Below, one piece after another: positions 11,849 to 22,399 of a DNA stretch of 64,000 nt. Under the pieces are notes generated by a model. It worked only from the letters and a program-made list of their open reading frames with translations. It searched no databases and was not told where the DNA came from. The first letter of the stretch is position 1; each line of letters opens with the position of its first letter. This DNA comes from Brasenia schreberi (taxonomy: Eukaryota; Streptophyta; Magnoliopsida; Nymphaeales; Cabombaceae), in contig JAYKKT010000059.1 in NCBI GenBank assembly GCA_036023115.1, forward strand, positions 10,006,501 to 10,070,500, written 5' to 3'. A program made the position numbers and the translations under genes.

Positions 11849-12345
11849 ATTGGTTGGAGATGAGTCAATATTGAAGATGCACTTATTGTTATTTTGATAA
11901 CCTTGTGCTTAATAAAAGTGTTTTAAAATAATGCATAAAAAAATTCTTGTTTTTTGAGATAAACTTTTTATGTTAAAAATATTCTTGAATTTTTTTAAGT
12001 TGATTATAAATCTTTTCGTATATATTTAAAACTTATTTTATCATCTTCGTGGAATATCTTATCCTTTGAATCATAGAATCGTGCTTGAGATTGTGAGTTA
12101 CTTAATGACTTTGACATTTGATTGTTTTGGATGATTCGAGTTTGCCTTAAAGCTAAGGTTTTTATAAATCTTGTTTGGGTTCAATTTTGTCCTTAAAACT
12201 CGAGTTTGAGTTTAGCCTTAAAGCTTGTTTGGTATACCAAGGCTTTTTTGTAATATCACGAGTTTGTAGTGATTTATGAACTTATTTATTATATTTGACA
12301 ATTCTACATAGATCACTAATATTTTTCATTAAAAAACTTCTTTGA
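11849..12345 (+). repeat. Unclassified repeat R1, copy 1
   Basis: About 500 bp that recurs at ~58500-59230. Shared landmarks are gatgcacttattgttat, gataaccttgtgcttgat/aat, aataatgcataaaa, gttgattataaatctt, atcatagaatc, and tttggtat followed by aatatcacgagtttg. No coding potential was seen. It lies between hAT-2 and Copia-3. Confidence 0.7.
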
Positions 12346-12462
12346 AAAACACATGTTTTCAAGTTTGAGATCTTAATACTTTCATTGAAGTTTAATTCTA
12401 TAACTTTTGTTGGATGTATGTCATAAGGTAGATCACAAGGATGAATTCTAATGCACCAGATT

Positions 12463-12780
12463 TTAATTATAATAGGTACTGGCCCATGCCACTAGGGCTT
12501 GGGGACCAGTCAACTAGCCGTTGGGTTGTTGTGTAGTGTTATGCATAGCAGCTAGCCTTCAAGGTTGTTTTGTCTTTTTTTTTCATGTAAGGAATCTTCC
12601 CCTTCTTCCCCTATAAATACCCCATTCTATCATCACAACTTTTGTTTGGTGTTTAACTTGCTTCCGCATTCTTGTTGAGATATTTGTGTGTGACATCCAT
12701 ATTTGGATGATTTGAGTTCTTGGAGCTTTGACAAATTAGTTCGTGGATGCTTCAACCTTTGATTATCGAAACAATTTACA
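12463..12780 (+). repeat. Copia-3 5' LTR
   Basis: It matches the 3' LTR at 16871-17285 (for example cttgcttccgcattcttgttgagatat) but lacks the segment with ggaggaagctagcctcc and part of the region after the polyadenylation-like aataaaa. It contains cctataaatacccc, a probable TATA box, at ~12610, and ends acaatttaca next to the PBS. Confidence 0.85.
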
Positions 12781-12798
12781 TGGTATCAGAGCCTCGGA
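12781..12798 (+). other. Copia-3 primer-binding site
   Basis: tggtatcagagcctcgg directly follows the 5' LTR. This is the standard plant copia PBS, complementary to the 3' end of initiator-Met tRNA. Confidence 0.9.
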
Positions 12799-12799
12799 T

Positions 12800-15700
12800 T
12801 GAAGAAATCGAGCGCATTGGGAAGGATGTCACAAGTGCAAATTTTGAGAAATCATATCAAACTAAGGTTAGTCTAAATCTTTTGATTTTACATGAAATTG
12901 AAAGCAAAAATGAGACATTTAGATGTATCCTTGTTCTAAAATGCTATCAAAGTTGAGCAATGACCATGAAAAAATATTTTTTGTCAAAATATTTTTGAGA
13001 TTATATTGATGGAACAATAAAAGAACCGATTTTGAATATTAATGGTTTGAATGATGATGAGATTGTTAAAGCTCATGAAAAATATAAACAAGACTTAAAA
13101 TCATGGGAAAAAATGAATGTGAAAATTACTTGGATTATTTACCAAAATGTCGATGAAAAACTTAGAAATAAAATTAGTGTTTTCGAAAATGTATTTAAAA
13201 CTTTAGAATATTTGAAAAAACTTTATTCTCAAGATGATTTTGTCTTTCAAATTGATTTGATGGAAAGAATGATAATGCTTAAACAAGGAAATTTAAGCAT
13301 TAGAGACTATCATAATGAGTTTTTGGAATTATGGACTCAACTTATGAGCTTTGATAAATTTGGGAAACTTCAAAAATTAGATGAATTTCAAGAGTTTTTG
13401 AACAATCAATATTTCTTTTTGTTTATGCGTGGGTTAAGAGATGAATTTGAAAAGATGAGGTCAAATTTAATACATAGACAACCTAGACCTAGAGGAGACT
13501 CGTTTTTGACCGACCTTGTTATAGAGGAAACAAGGTTGAAAAATATTAATGTTGCAAAAGAAGCCGTTCTTGCCGCCTCCAAACCGGGAGCCAACATGAA
13601 GATATACAAGCTTCCGCATGCAAAAAATAAAGGATCAAAGAAACTCATGGGCCCATGACCAACCAAGGACACCATTTGTCAGTATTGCAAGTAATGTGGG
13701 CATATCAAAACCACTTGTCATTTTTTTCGAAAAAAGTTTGGAAATGTGGGAGCCGTGGAAGAAAAAGGAGTCTTTTTCAACAACATTAAGGCATACATAG
13801 AAGAAATGTTTAAGGAAAAATCAAGCATCTCCGGGAGCACTCTCTCCACCTCTCAAGGTATGTCTTGGTTTTTAGATTCGGGTGTCTCTTTTCATACGAC
13901 TCATTGTGAAAATTCTTTTAATGAATCTCATGATACTATTGGAAAACATGTTTTTATGGCCGATGGTACAAAACTTTAAATTAAGAAAATAGAAAATTTC
14001 GAAAAAGAAAATTTTAAAATTAAAAATGTAAGCTTTATACCTAAACTAAATTTAAACTTGCTTTCGGTTGCTCAAATTTGTGATAATGATTGTATAATCA
14101 CTTTCTCATCAAAGCATTGTGTTGTACCACCTATGAAAGAAGGTGATTGCTGAAGGCCATAGAGAAAGTGAACTATACAAAATGGATTATTTGGTCATGC
14201 CAAATTTTGAGTCTTGTAACGTGACCTTAGATGCTACACTTTGGCATAAAAGACTTCGATATTTAAATTTGCAAAAATTATGTAACATCCATTTGATAAA
14301 AAAGATTAGAGAACAAAAGTTTGAATGTAAAGATTGTATTATTGGGAAGATGTATCATCTTTCGTTTGGTGAAAGGAACTATGTACCCAACAAAGCTTTT
14401 GATTTAATACATTCTGATGTTTAGGGCCCTGCTCCCGTTCTTTGTAAGGGAGGAGTTCAATACTATGTGATATTTATAGATAACTGTACTCATTTTACTT
14501 GGATATATCTTTTGAAGCATAAATCAGAAGTATTTGAAAAATTTATAACCTTTTGCAACATGATCAAAAATCAATTTGGAGCTACATTAAGATTTTTAAA
14601 TCGGATTCAAGAGGAGAATACATATAAAATAAATTTAAAAATTTGTTGAAACAAATGGGATCTTTTATCAAAAGTCTTCGACTAAAACTCATCAACAAAA
14701 TGGCTTGGCTAAGAGGAAATATTATAGAAACATGCCGAACTATGTTAATTGTCAGCAATGTTCCTAAATTTATATGGGCAGAAGCTACTCTTATTGCAGT
14801 TGATCTTATAAATAGAATGCCTTCATCCAATTTTTAAAATATTTCTCTTTTTAAAAAATTATATAAAATTTCACCTTATTATGAAAGACTTAGAGTTTTT
14901 GGATGCAGATGCATTGTTTATACAGATAAAAATGATAGATTATCTCCTAGGGCTATTGAATGTGTATTTCTTGGCTATGGCATAGACAAAAAGGGTTATA
15001 GGTGTTTTGATCTTATTGAGGATAAATTATATGTTTCTAAGAATGTAAAATTCTTTGAGAATGATGCCTATTATAAGTCTAAATCCTTGAAAAACTCTAA
15101 ATCTATGATATCTCAAGATTTCTTTGATTTAGAAGAAGAAGATGATTGTGACTCTGTAGATCATCAGGATATTTCTCTTGAGAGTAGTGATGTCCCGAGT
15201 AGAACTTTTGAATCCCAACCCATTATTGAAACCTTTCCATTGCATTATACACAACGTCGTAGAGAATCAGATAACACATATCTCGAACCTAGGGTTTCAA
15301 AACCGCCACAACGTTTTGTTTCCTACGAATCCTTTGAAGCTAAATGCAAAAACCTGATTGCAACTCTTCACCAAGTTAGAGAACTCAAGTTTTATTATGA
15401 AGCTAAAGGTATTCCAGAATGGGAAGATGTTATGAGGGATGAACTTAAAGCTTTAGAAAAAGCTCATACATGGACTATTGTACCCATACCAAAAGATAAG
15501 AAGATTATTGGATGTCGATGGGTCTACAAAATCAAAACTCATAGCAATGGTCATATTGAGAGATATAAGACCAGACTGGTTGCAAAGGGTTATGCTCAAG
15601 AGTATGGAATTGGTTATGATGAAACATTTTTTCCGGTTGCTACGATGACCACAATTAGAATTCTCATAACCCTTAGTGCCATTAGGAATTGTGATATATA

Positions 15701-16850
15701 TCAACTTGATGTTAAAAATGCTTTTCTGAATGGTTACTTGATTGAAGAAGTTTATATGACTCCTCTTCCTGGTTTTAATGTTTCTCATGGTTATGCTCTT
15801 AAATTGCAAAAAGCTTTATATGGTCTAAAACAAGCTCTCAAGGCTTGGTTTGATGGATTTGAAAAATTTATGCATTTGTATAATTTTATAACTTGTTATA
15901 TTGATACTGCTTTATTTGTACGAAAGACAGAAACATGTATTATGTGGATGATATGATCATCACTGGGAGTGATGAAACAAGGATTAAACTGGTTAAACAT
16001 AATCTTAGGCCTCCTTAACTATTTTTTGGGCATTGAATTTACTAGAAATAGTTGTGGGTATTTTATGTCCCAGACTAAATTTACAAATGATATCATTGAA
16101 AGGTATGGTCTCATAGACAATAAAATAGTGGACACTCTAGAAGTTCTAGGTACCAAGTTAAGATCCACTGATGGTGAAAAATTAGTTGATCCCATCCCGT
16201 ACAGACAACTCATTGGTGCTCTTACCTATCTCACTATTACCAGACCAGATATCTCTCTTGCAGTTCATATAGCTAGTTAATTTCAGCAAGCACCAACTTC
16301 TGTTCATATGAGTGTTGTTTTGCATGTTATTCGATATGTCAGAAATTCTTATAACAAGAGAGTTTTCTTAATTTGTTCTTCGTCTTTTGATTTATCTATA
16401 TATATGGATGTTGACTGGGGTGGAGATGTCAACAACAAACACTCTACGACCGGTTTTTATGTTTTCTAGGTAAATCACTTGTTTTCTGAAAGTTTAAGAA
16501 GCAACAAAAAGTGTCTCTCTCGTCCACTTAAGCTGAATATCGAGCCATGGTTACTGCGGCTACAGAAATTTCTTAGATTACAACTATTCTAGGTGATATG
16601 AGAGTTACTTTGCAACATCCTGTCACTATGTATTGTGACAATAAAAGGGGCATATACATTGCCTCCAACAACACCTTTTATTAAAGGACGAAGGACATTG
16701 AGATGGATTGCCACTTTGTTCGTGAATAATGTATGAACAAGAAGATAACATTGTGCTATGTCACATCTTAGATGAAGCTAGCAGATTTCTTCACTAAATC
16801 TCTCTCAGCCACTCGTTTTCAATTTTTGTTGGACAAACTTTCGGTATATA
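12800..16850 (+). pseudogene. Copia-3 gag-pol (broken)
   Basis: Order seen on the + strand: Gag from ~12825 (the longest open part is 13032-13658, with YHNEFLELWTQL and KPGANMKIY); a degenerate zinc knuckle near 13680, its cysteines partly lost; protease WFLDSGVSFHTTH at ~13869 (usual DSGAS); integrase pre-domain (LWHKRLRYLN, CKDCIIGKM) at ~14240-14350 and core (IDNCTHFTWIYLLKH) to ~14830; RT at 15087-15956 (WVYKIKTHSNGHIERYK, QLDVKNAFLNG) with YVDDMI at ~15938-15955; RNase H remains to ~16850. Stops and frameshifts separate the pieces. The living element copies RNA to DNA in virus-like particles and integrates it. Confidence 0.88.
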
Positions 16851-16857
16851 CCCCGTA

Positions 16858-17285
16858 AGTTTGAGGAGGGTGTTAATTGTAATAGGTACACGGGCCCTAA
16901 TGGCCTGTGTTTGTTATAGGACTAGCCCAGACCACTAGGGCCTGGGGAGCCAGTCAACTAGTCATTGGAGGAAGCTAGCCTCCAACAACTAGTTAATAGC
17001 CGTTGGGCTGCTGTGCAGTGCTGTGCACAACAGCCAACCTTCAAGGCTGTTTTGTCTTCTTTTTCATGTAATGAATCTTCCTCTTCTTCTCCTATAAATA
17101 CCCCATTCTATCATCAATAAAAGGTATGTTGTCTTTGCACAACTTTTGTTTGGTGTTTGACTTGCTTCCGCATTCTTGTTGAGATATTTGTGTGTGACAT
17201 CCATATTTGGATAATTTGAGTTCTTGGTGCTTTGACAAATTGGTTCATGGACGCTTCAACTTTTGATTATCGACAACAATTTACA
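16858..17285 (+). repeat. Copia-3 PPT and 3' LTR
   Basis: The purine tract gtttgaggaggg (16859-16870) is followed by the LTR starting TGTTAATTGTAATAGG at 16871 and ending acaatttaca at 17285. It includes the palindromic gggcccta/taggactag region, a TATA-like cctataaatacc at ~17090 and aataaaa at ~17116. Confidence 0.88.
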
Positions 17286-17394
17286 TTAGATACATAGAAA
17301 AGTATTGAACAAAAACACATTGTAGGATTGAAAGAAGTTTCGAAAAAGATTTCTACAGTTGAATGTTCTTCTTTTGGAATAAGGAGTGTAATTG

Positions 17395-17731
17395 TCACAT
17401 TGTAGGATTGAAACAAACTTTCCGTATATACGTTGTAAGTTTGAGGGGAGTGTTAAAATGTAATAGGATTGGGCCAATAGGGTCCATAGAACCATAAGTC
17501 CTGATGAACACAAGGACCATGTGAGGAGGACCAAGACTAGGGTCCAGTTTAATGGCTAGTTGGATAGGTGTTGGAGACTCCAATGGCTATCGATCCAACC
17601 ATTGGAGCTCCTCTCTTGTATGAGATGCTGAATATGCTTCTCAGCAGTCACAATTCTGTAAATCCTCTCTCTTGAGAGGTTCATTCATTTTCAATAAAAT
17701 GAATTCAAGGATTTTTACCTTATTTCTAACA
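17395..17731 (+). mobile_element. Copia-5: 3' end only (PPT and LTR)
   Basis: caaactttccgtatatacgttgtaagtttgagggga is the conserved sequence before the PPT in this copia group. The LTR at 17451-17731 starts TGTTAAAATG and ends TTCTAACA. There is no matching 5' part; the element is truncated on its left side, next to Copia-3. The same LTR type occurs at 139-212 and is related to the LTRs at 56379 and 59868. Confidence 0.75.
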
Positions 17732-18006
17732 AGCATATCTGCATATGTTCATATGCAGCTGCACGTAAAAGAAATAGATGCCTTTTCTGTTGTTGCTGTT
17801 GATTTTCACCCTCAGTGTACACTCAGTTAAATTCTATCTTTTGTCTTATCCTTCCGTAGTGGTGACCACTTATAGTGCATATTTCATTTTATAGGCCTTG
17901 TGGCCTAATGGGCAACTGATCCAGGGATCAAATGTATAGAACAAAATACTGAAGGTCATGCCTATACCTTTATTCAGACAGAAATGTTAATGTTGAGAAA
18001 CGTTCT

Positions 18007-18612
18007 GATGCCGGGGTGGGGTGGCTTTGCTTTTTCTGTTCTTGAAATCAATTGTTGAACCCATGCTTGTGGATATAGGATTGAAAGTACTGACAAAGAC
18101 TCCTCCATCCTTTTGATTGGAATGACATGCATAATACATTCACCAATGCAAAAGAGATATATAAAGATCAGAAAGTATGACACAGAAGAGCAAAACGCGA
18201 ACATGATTTGATGCCGGGGTGGGGTGGCTTTATTTTTTCTGTTCTTGAAATCAATTGTTGAACCCATGCTTGTGGATATAGGATTGAAAGTACTGACAAA
18301 GACTCCTCCATCCTTTTGATTGGAATGACATGCATAATGCATTCACCAATGCAAAAGAGATATATAAAGAGCAGAAAGTATGACACAGAAGAGCAAAATG
18401 CGAACATGATTTGATGCCGGGGTGCCGTGGCTTTGCTTTTTCTGTTCTTGAAATCAATTGTTGAATCCATGCTTGTGGATATAGGATTGAAAGTACTGAC
18501 AAAGACTCCTCCATCCTTTTGATTGGAATGACATGCATGATGCATTCACCAGTGCAAAAGAGATATATAAAGAGCAGAAAGTATGACACAGAAGAGCAAA
18601 ATATGAACAGGA
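18007..18612. repeat. 203-bp tandem repeat, three units
   Basis: Units start at 18007, 18210 and 18413, each with gatgccggggtg. They differ by a few substitutions only (e.g. tttgcttt/tttatttt; ggtggggtgg/ggtgccgtgg). The array is AT-moderate and ends near aacaggatttgcc. Long minus-strand ORFs across it arise because the unit has few stops and its length is not a multiple of 3, so they are not genes. The array lies 380 bp upstream of a PP2AA exon, inside the intron. Confidence 0.95.
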
Positions 18613-18993
18613 TTTGCCTATCTCCATCCAGATTAATTGGTATCCCACTGTTTCTGACCCAATTTATGTGAGAACTGCCCCCTTATCTGTTGGCATTTAA
18701 CATCCACAACAGAACATGCCCATAGATACTAGAGACTCCTAGTATTCAATGTATGCTTTTCCCATTTTCTCCTCATCCATCCCTGTTCCATGAAGTAACA
18801 CACCTTCACAGTAGCTTTTGTTTAGGCTTTGAATGAACTGTTCTATCCATGCATATGCATAATAAAGTATTTCAGACATTGCTGTTGATTGGTTTTCCAT
18901 TTATTCTCTTTCTGTTAAATTGTTAATCATGTCAATGATCTAAATCGTGCATTAGTATCTTATGTGGCTATTTTCATTTAATTTGACACTCAG
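18613..18993 (+). other. Intron 3' end before first visible exon
   Basis: No transposon was recognised. It contains ordinary T-rich plant intron sequence and a branch/acceptor region ending atttgacactcag at 18993. The stretch 17732-18006 is equally featureless. Confidence 0.6.
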
Positions 18994-19106
18994 ATCAAGA
19001 CTCTGTCCGTTTGCTGGCCGTTGAGGGATGTGCAGCACTTGGAAAGTTGTTGGAACCTCAAGATTGTGTAGCTCATATACTTCCTGTCATTGTTAATTTC
19101 TCACAG
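18994..19106 (+). CDS. PP2AA: PP2A scaffold subunit A, first visible exon
   Basis: The + strand encodes DSVRLLAVEGCAALGKLLEP and HILPVIVNFSQ, a near-exact match to the HEAT-repeat scaffold subunit of protein phosphatase 2A in plants (RCN1/PP2AA family, ~587 residues). The protein is a horseshoe of 15 HEAT repeats that holds the catalytic C subunit at its C-terminal repeats and a regulatory B subunit at its N-terminal ones, in cytosol and nucleus, and acts in auxin transport, ABA and brassinosteroid signalling (known for the family). This exon starts at about residue 214 with a split Asp codon (G|AT) after acceptor ctcag and ends at donor cag|gtatat. The N-terminal exons must lie upstream of the window. 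No defect was seen. Confidence 0.95.
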
Positions 19107-19500
19107 GTATATATTAGTGAACTCTATACGTTTTATTAGTTGGTGATCAATTTTACTTAGTAGTTTCAACAGGATTGAGTCAAGTTGAGTATGTGTTTGA
19201 TCCATATATCCGGACTCTTTACTAGAATATATTGGTCCTTTTGTAGAATAAGCTACAACAAACTCTGAAGCTCGTTTGGATATAGATATTTTGTTGAACT
19301 AATTATTTTTTATCAAAGAACCTTTTGACACAATTTGTCAGTAACTCTGGATTTCCTTTGACTATTTGCTCTCAATTTTTTCCAAATGACTTCTTTTATG
19401 GCTCTTCAATGCAAAAAAAATACATGAAACTGACATGTTTAAATCTATATTTAGTGCATTAGTGAATCGGTTATGGCTTCTGAAACTCTGGCCTATGCAG

Positions 19501-19580
19501 GATAAATCTTGGCGTGTCCGTTACATGGTTGCAAATCAGTTATATGAGCTCTGTGAAGCAGTTGGTCCTGAGCCTACTAG
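19501..19580 (+). CDS. PP2AA: PP2A scaffold subunit A, exon 2 of visible part
   Basis: It encodes DKSWRVRYMVANQLYELCEA and VGPEPT, HEAT repeat sequence that continues the previous exon without a gap. The acceptor is atgcag|gataaa and the donor is ctag|gtaata. The Arg codon is split AG|G into the next exon. The preceding intron is only 394 bp and free of transposons. Confidence 0.95.
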
Positions 19581-20302
19581 GTAATATTGTAATCTATGTT
19601 TGATGTTGCATTAAGACAAACCTTGTGGAACACAGTCTTGCGTTCAAGCTTGCTTTTGTCATTTCATGCAACTTGATAACCTTTTGCCTTTTATCAGTAT
19701 TATGCTTCACAAGGCCTCCCATGCTCGATATTTTGGTCTCCATCTTTTGTTTCAGATCATTTTGTGGTGTTGTGTAACCCATCTTATTTTTTCTTGAGTT
19801 TTACTTTGATGTCCTCCACATGATTAGCTGGGCTATTACTTTAGGTGCCTTATCTTCATCGACTGGGATGACATGTTTGGTTAAATTTTGAAAAGAATTG
19901 AAAAAGTAATTGTGGTACCCAAAAACATTGCCGGCCATTTCCTCCACAGATCTTTTTGCTTGGTGTACATTCTGTTATTTATAAGTTAAAATCAATAAAA
20001 TAAGGCATAGAAATTGGAAAAAGGGTAAATGACAACATTATCTCTTGACACTTTGCTGATGAAAAGAAATTTAGGTTGCTGTTAATTGGTCGTGGAGTCA
20101 TTGTGAACAATGTTGTGATGTTAACATGTGAAAATGGTTTATTTGCTGAATGCTTATTTTGTTTCTTCTCTTGATAATACTTCAGCCCATTAAGGCATTT
20201 TCTTGTCCCTTCTAAAAGGAATAACCCATGAGATGGATCACGTCTCTTGTGAATCTCTGTTCTGCATACTCTTCTTTGTAGTTCTGTTTCTCGGGCTGCA
20301 AG
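19581..20302 (+). other. Intron, no transposon recognised
   Basis: The start of the 2,013-bp intron 19581-21593. T-rich intron sequence with no ORF or repeat that I can support. RTE-C and a hAT MITE occupy the middle of the same intron. Confidence 0.55.
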
Positions 20303-20318
20303 ACTTGAATTGACCACA

Positions 20319-20619
20319 ACAACAACAACAACTAAGCCTTTTCCCATACTAGACGGGGTCGGCTACATGGATTCTTTGTTTCCACATATCCCTATCGTGT
20401 GCCATGTTAGCAGATAACTCACAATAAGCTAGATCATTTTTTATTGTTTCTTTCCAACACTTTTGTGGTCGTCCTCTACCTCTTTTAATACTTTCCAAAT
20501 TTAGTTTTTCTAACCTTCTTACAGGTTCTTCTTTTGATCTTCTTTCTATATGTCCAAACCATCTTAAACGATATTCTCTCATTTTATCCTCTATTGGTGT
20601 CACTTCTAATTTGTTTTAT
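20319..20619 (-). mobile_element. RTE-C: 5'-truncated RTE, 301 bp, perfect TSD
   Basis: Minus strand: the C-terminal 84 codons of the RTE protein (MREYRLRWFGHIERRSKEEP ... RIHVADPV), then the 3' end and a (TTG)n tail, which appears here as caacaacaacaac. The 16-bp direct repeat acttgaattgaccaca at 20303-20318 and 20620-20635 is perfect, which makes this a recent insertion. It was too 5'-truncated to have been active. Confidence 0.95.
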
Positions 20620-20757
20620 ACTTGAATTGACCACAAGGACAAAATTAGCTGTGTGAAAATCCAAGTTTCATCTATACTTCATACCCTTGTCATGTGAGAG
20701 TGGAACCCATTTCTTGTGTGATTTGAATTCGTTTTAAGAACAATGTCTCTTTTTGAC

Positions 20758-21484
20758 CAGTGTTATTCATATTGAACCACATCGTAAGATACGGAACAAT
20801 ATGTATCATGTAGTGGGAAACCACGATACGATACACCTTAGTGTATAACAATAGGTGATGTATCGGTCTATATCGTATGATACAGGCCTATTGCATGATA
20901 TAGGTCATATCGTATGATAGGGGCAATACACCCTACTTTTATAAAAAAAAAAACTTTCCTTTTTTCAAATAGACATGAATTGAACTTATCTTCTTTCTTT
21001 TTTTAGAGATATCTTACCTTAAAGAGTGTCCTCCCAAGAATAATAATGACTATAAAAATAAACAGTTTCTAAAGTTACGAAGAATAGAGAAAGCAATTTA
21101 CTTCAATAACTTACCAATTATGATCACATCTAGCATTAGTAACTTACCAATTATGACCACGTCTAGTATTATTAGGTTGTACAACACAACTATCTTACCT
21201 TAAAAGGTAACCTTACAAGAATAACAATAAGAACCATAAAAATAAGCAGTTTCCAAAGTTTTCAAGAATGAAACCTATAATTTTCTTCAATAACTTATCA
21301 ATTATGACCACATTCAGTATTTGTATGATGAATTAGAAAACTAGTCTAACCTAAAATAGTTCTTCATTTTTACTGATTTTAAAATTTTTTTTTAACTTTA
21401 AAATGTTTACGATATGGAACGATACGATACACCCATCTCATAGAGAAAAATGATACACGATATGATACAGTACAAACAACATTG
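20758..21484. mobile_element. Complete non-autonomous hAT element (MITE-like), 727 bp
   Basis: The left end CAGTGTTATTCATATTG and the right end, read inward, CAATGTTGTTTGTACTG form imperfect TIRs. The flanks tttttgac (20750-20757) and ttcttgac (21485-21492) match at 7 of 8 bases, the TSD length of the hAT superfamily. Subterminal regions are full of ATCGTATGAT/GATACGAT words, as in hAT-1 to hAT-4. The interior has no transposase. It contains a diverged internal duplication (tatcttaccttaaa ... acttaccaattatgacc, ~21009-21300). The transposase of hAT-1/2/3 relatives is the likely source of mobility. Confidence 0.88.
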
Positions 21485-21593
21485 TTCTTGACATTTGTCT
21501 ATGTGATTATGTAGTGGCTTGTGTTGAAGGATGAAGCCAAGCCATGTGCCTCCCTTGCTGGTAAAAACTGATTCTAATGCTTTCTTGTTCAAG

Positions 21594-21735
21594 GGTGGAC
21601 CTGGTGCCTGCATATGTCCGGCTTCTGCGAGATAATGAGGCTGAGGTGCGCATTGCGGCTGCAGGAAAAGTGACCAAATTTTGCAGAATATTAAACCCAC
21701 AGCTCTCTATTCAGCACATTCTTCCTTGTGTCAAG
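21594..21735 (+). CDS. PP2AA: PP2A scaffold subunit A, exon 3 of visible part
   Basis: It completes the split Arg codon and encodes VDLVPAYVRLLRDNEAEVR, IAAAGKVTKFCRI and SIQHILPCVK, two HEAT helices pairs of the central scaffold. The acceptor is ttcaag|ggtgga and the donor is gtcaag|gtgttg. The residues match the family closely; VDL where Arabidopsis paralogues have TEL is a conservative difference. Confidence 0.95.
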
Positions 21736-22048
21736 GTGTTGCATGTTTTATTTTCTTTGATTCCATTTTCAGCATAAAGATGTTTGTGTTTAATGTATAA
21801 GATATATACATGTATTTATGGAAATCTCTGCTTGTATGCAAGCGAAATGGTTGTGTACATGAGCTGTCAAATGTTAAAAAATTAATCTTGCTTTTGAGTG
21901 TTAAAAATTAAGCCCGGTTAATGCAATTATCTTATCATTCTGTTATTGTGCACTTCATAGCAAGTTAGTTCATTCTTTCCTGTTTAAGAATGACTTAACT
22001 AGAAACCGATGAATATGCTCGGAGATTAAGGGACCCTTGGTTTTGCAG

Positions 22049-22129
22049 GAACTCTCATTAGACTCTTCTCAGCATGTGCGCTCTGCTTTGGCATCAGTTA
22101 TAATGGGAATGGCACCAGTCTTGGGGAAG
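22049..22129 (+). CDS. PP2AA: PP2A scaffold subunit A, exon 4 of visible part
   Basis: It encodes ELSLDSSQHVRSALASVIMG and MAPVLGK. The acceptor is tttgcag|gaactc and the donor is gggaag|gtggat. The intron before it is 313 bp and unoccupied. The intron after it is 17,664 bp and holds RTE-D, Copia-1, RTE-E and RTE-F. Confidence 0.95.
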
Positions 22130-22399
22130 GTGGATGGTCTACTCTTTGCATCTTCATTTGTTTTTCTTGTAATAATACAGTTATAGGTATCTGTAATTTG
22201 TAGAGTATTGCTAATTCATCTATCATGGGCAAGAAAGTGTGAACTGCTGGTAAAATCAAGATGCTTCCAAACATGCTAATGTGTATCTAATTATCAATGT
22301 TTAATTTTTTGAATTATCTTTATGCTTTTTCTTTGGGCATGTTAGAAGTTTATCTATGTTAAGGTGGGGCCATATAATATTCTTATAACACCACCACCA

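Larger units (their letters stand above)
12463..17285 (+). mobile_element. Copia-3: old full-length Ty1/copia retrotransposon
   Basis: Two LTRs (12463-12780 and 16871-17285) flank a PBS, a broken gag-pol and a PPT. It belongs to the same family as Copia-1: gag, protease and RT align throughout. The 5' LTR has lost its TG start and about 95 bp inside. The flanks (ccaga/ttaga) do not give a clear 5-bp TSD. Many stops show that it is old. Confidence 0.88.

Noticed and set aside
18007..18612. Possible CRISPR-like or satellite array
   Set aside because: Units are contiguous with no spacers, only three copies, in plant intron DNA; a simple local tandem repeat.
17974..18648. Four overlapping minus-strand ORFs of 64-125 codons with repeated peptides
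   Set aside because: They are read from the 203-bp tandem units; the same peptides recur in shifted frames because the unit is not a multiple of three. No family resemblance and no start/stop conservation.
107..18993. 5' exons of the PP2A scaffold gene within the window
   Set aside because: I looked for the codons of the segment before DSVRLLAVEG on the + strand and found none; the first visible exon begins with a split codon, so its partner lies upstream.
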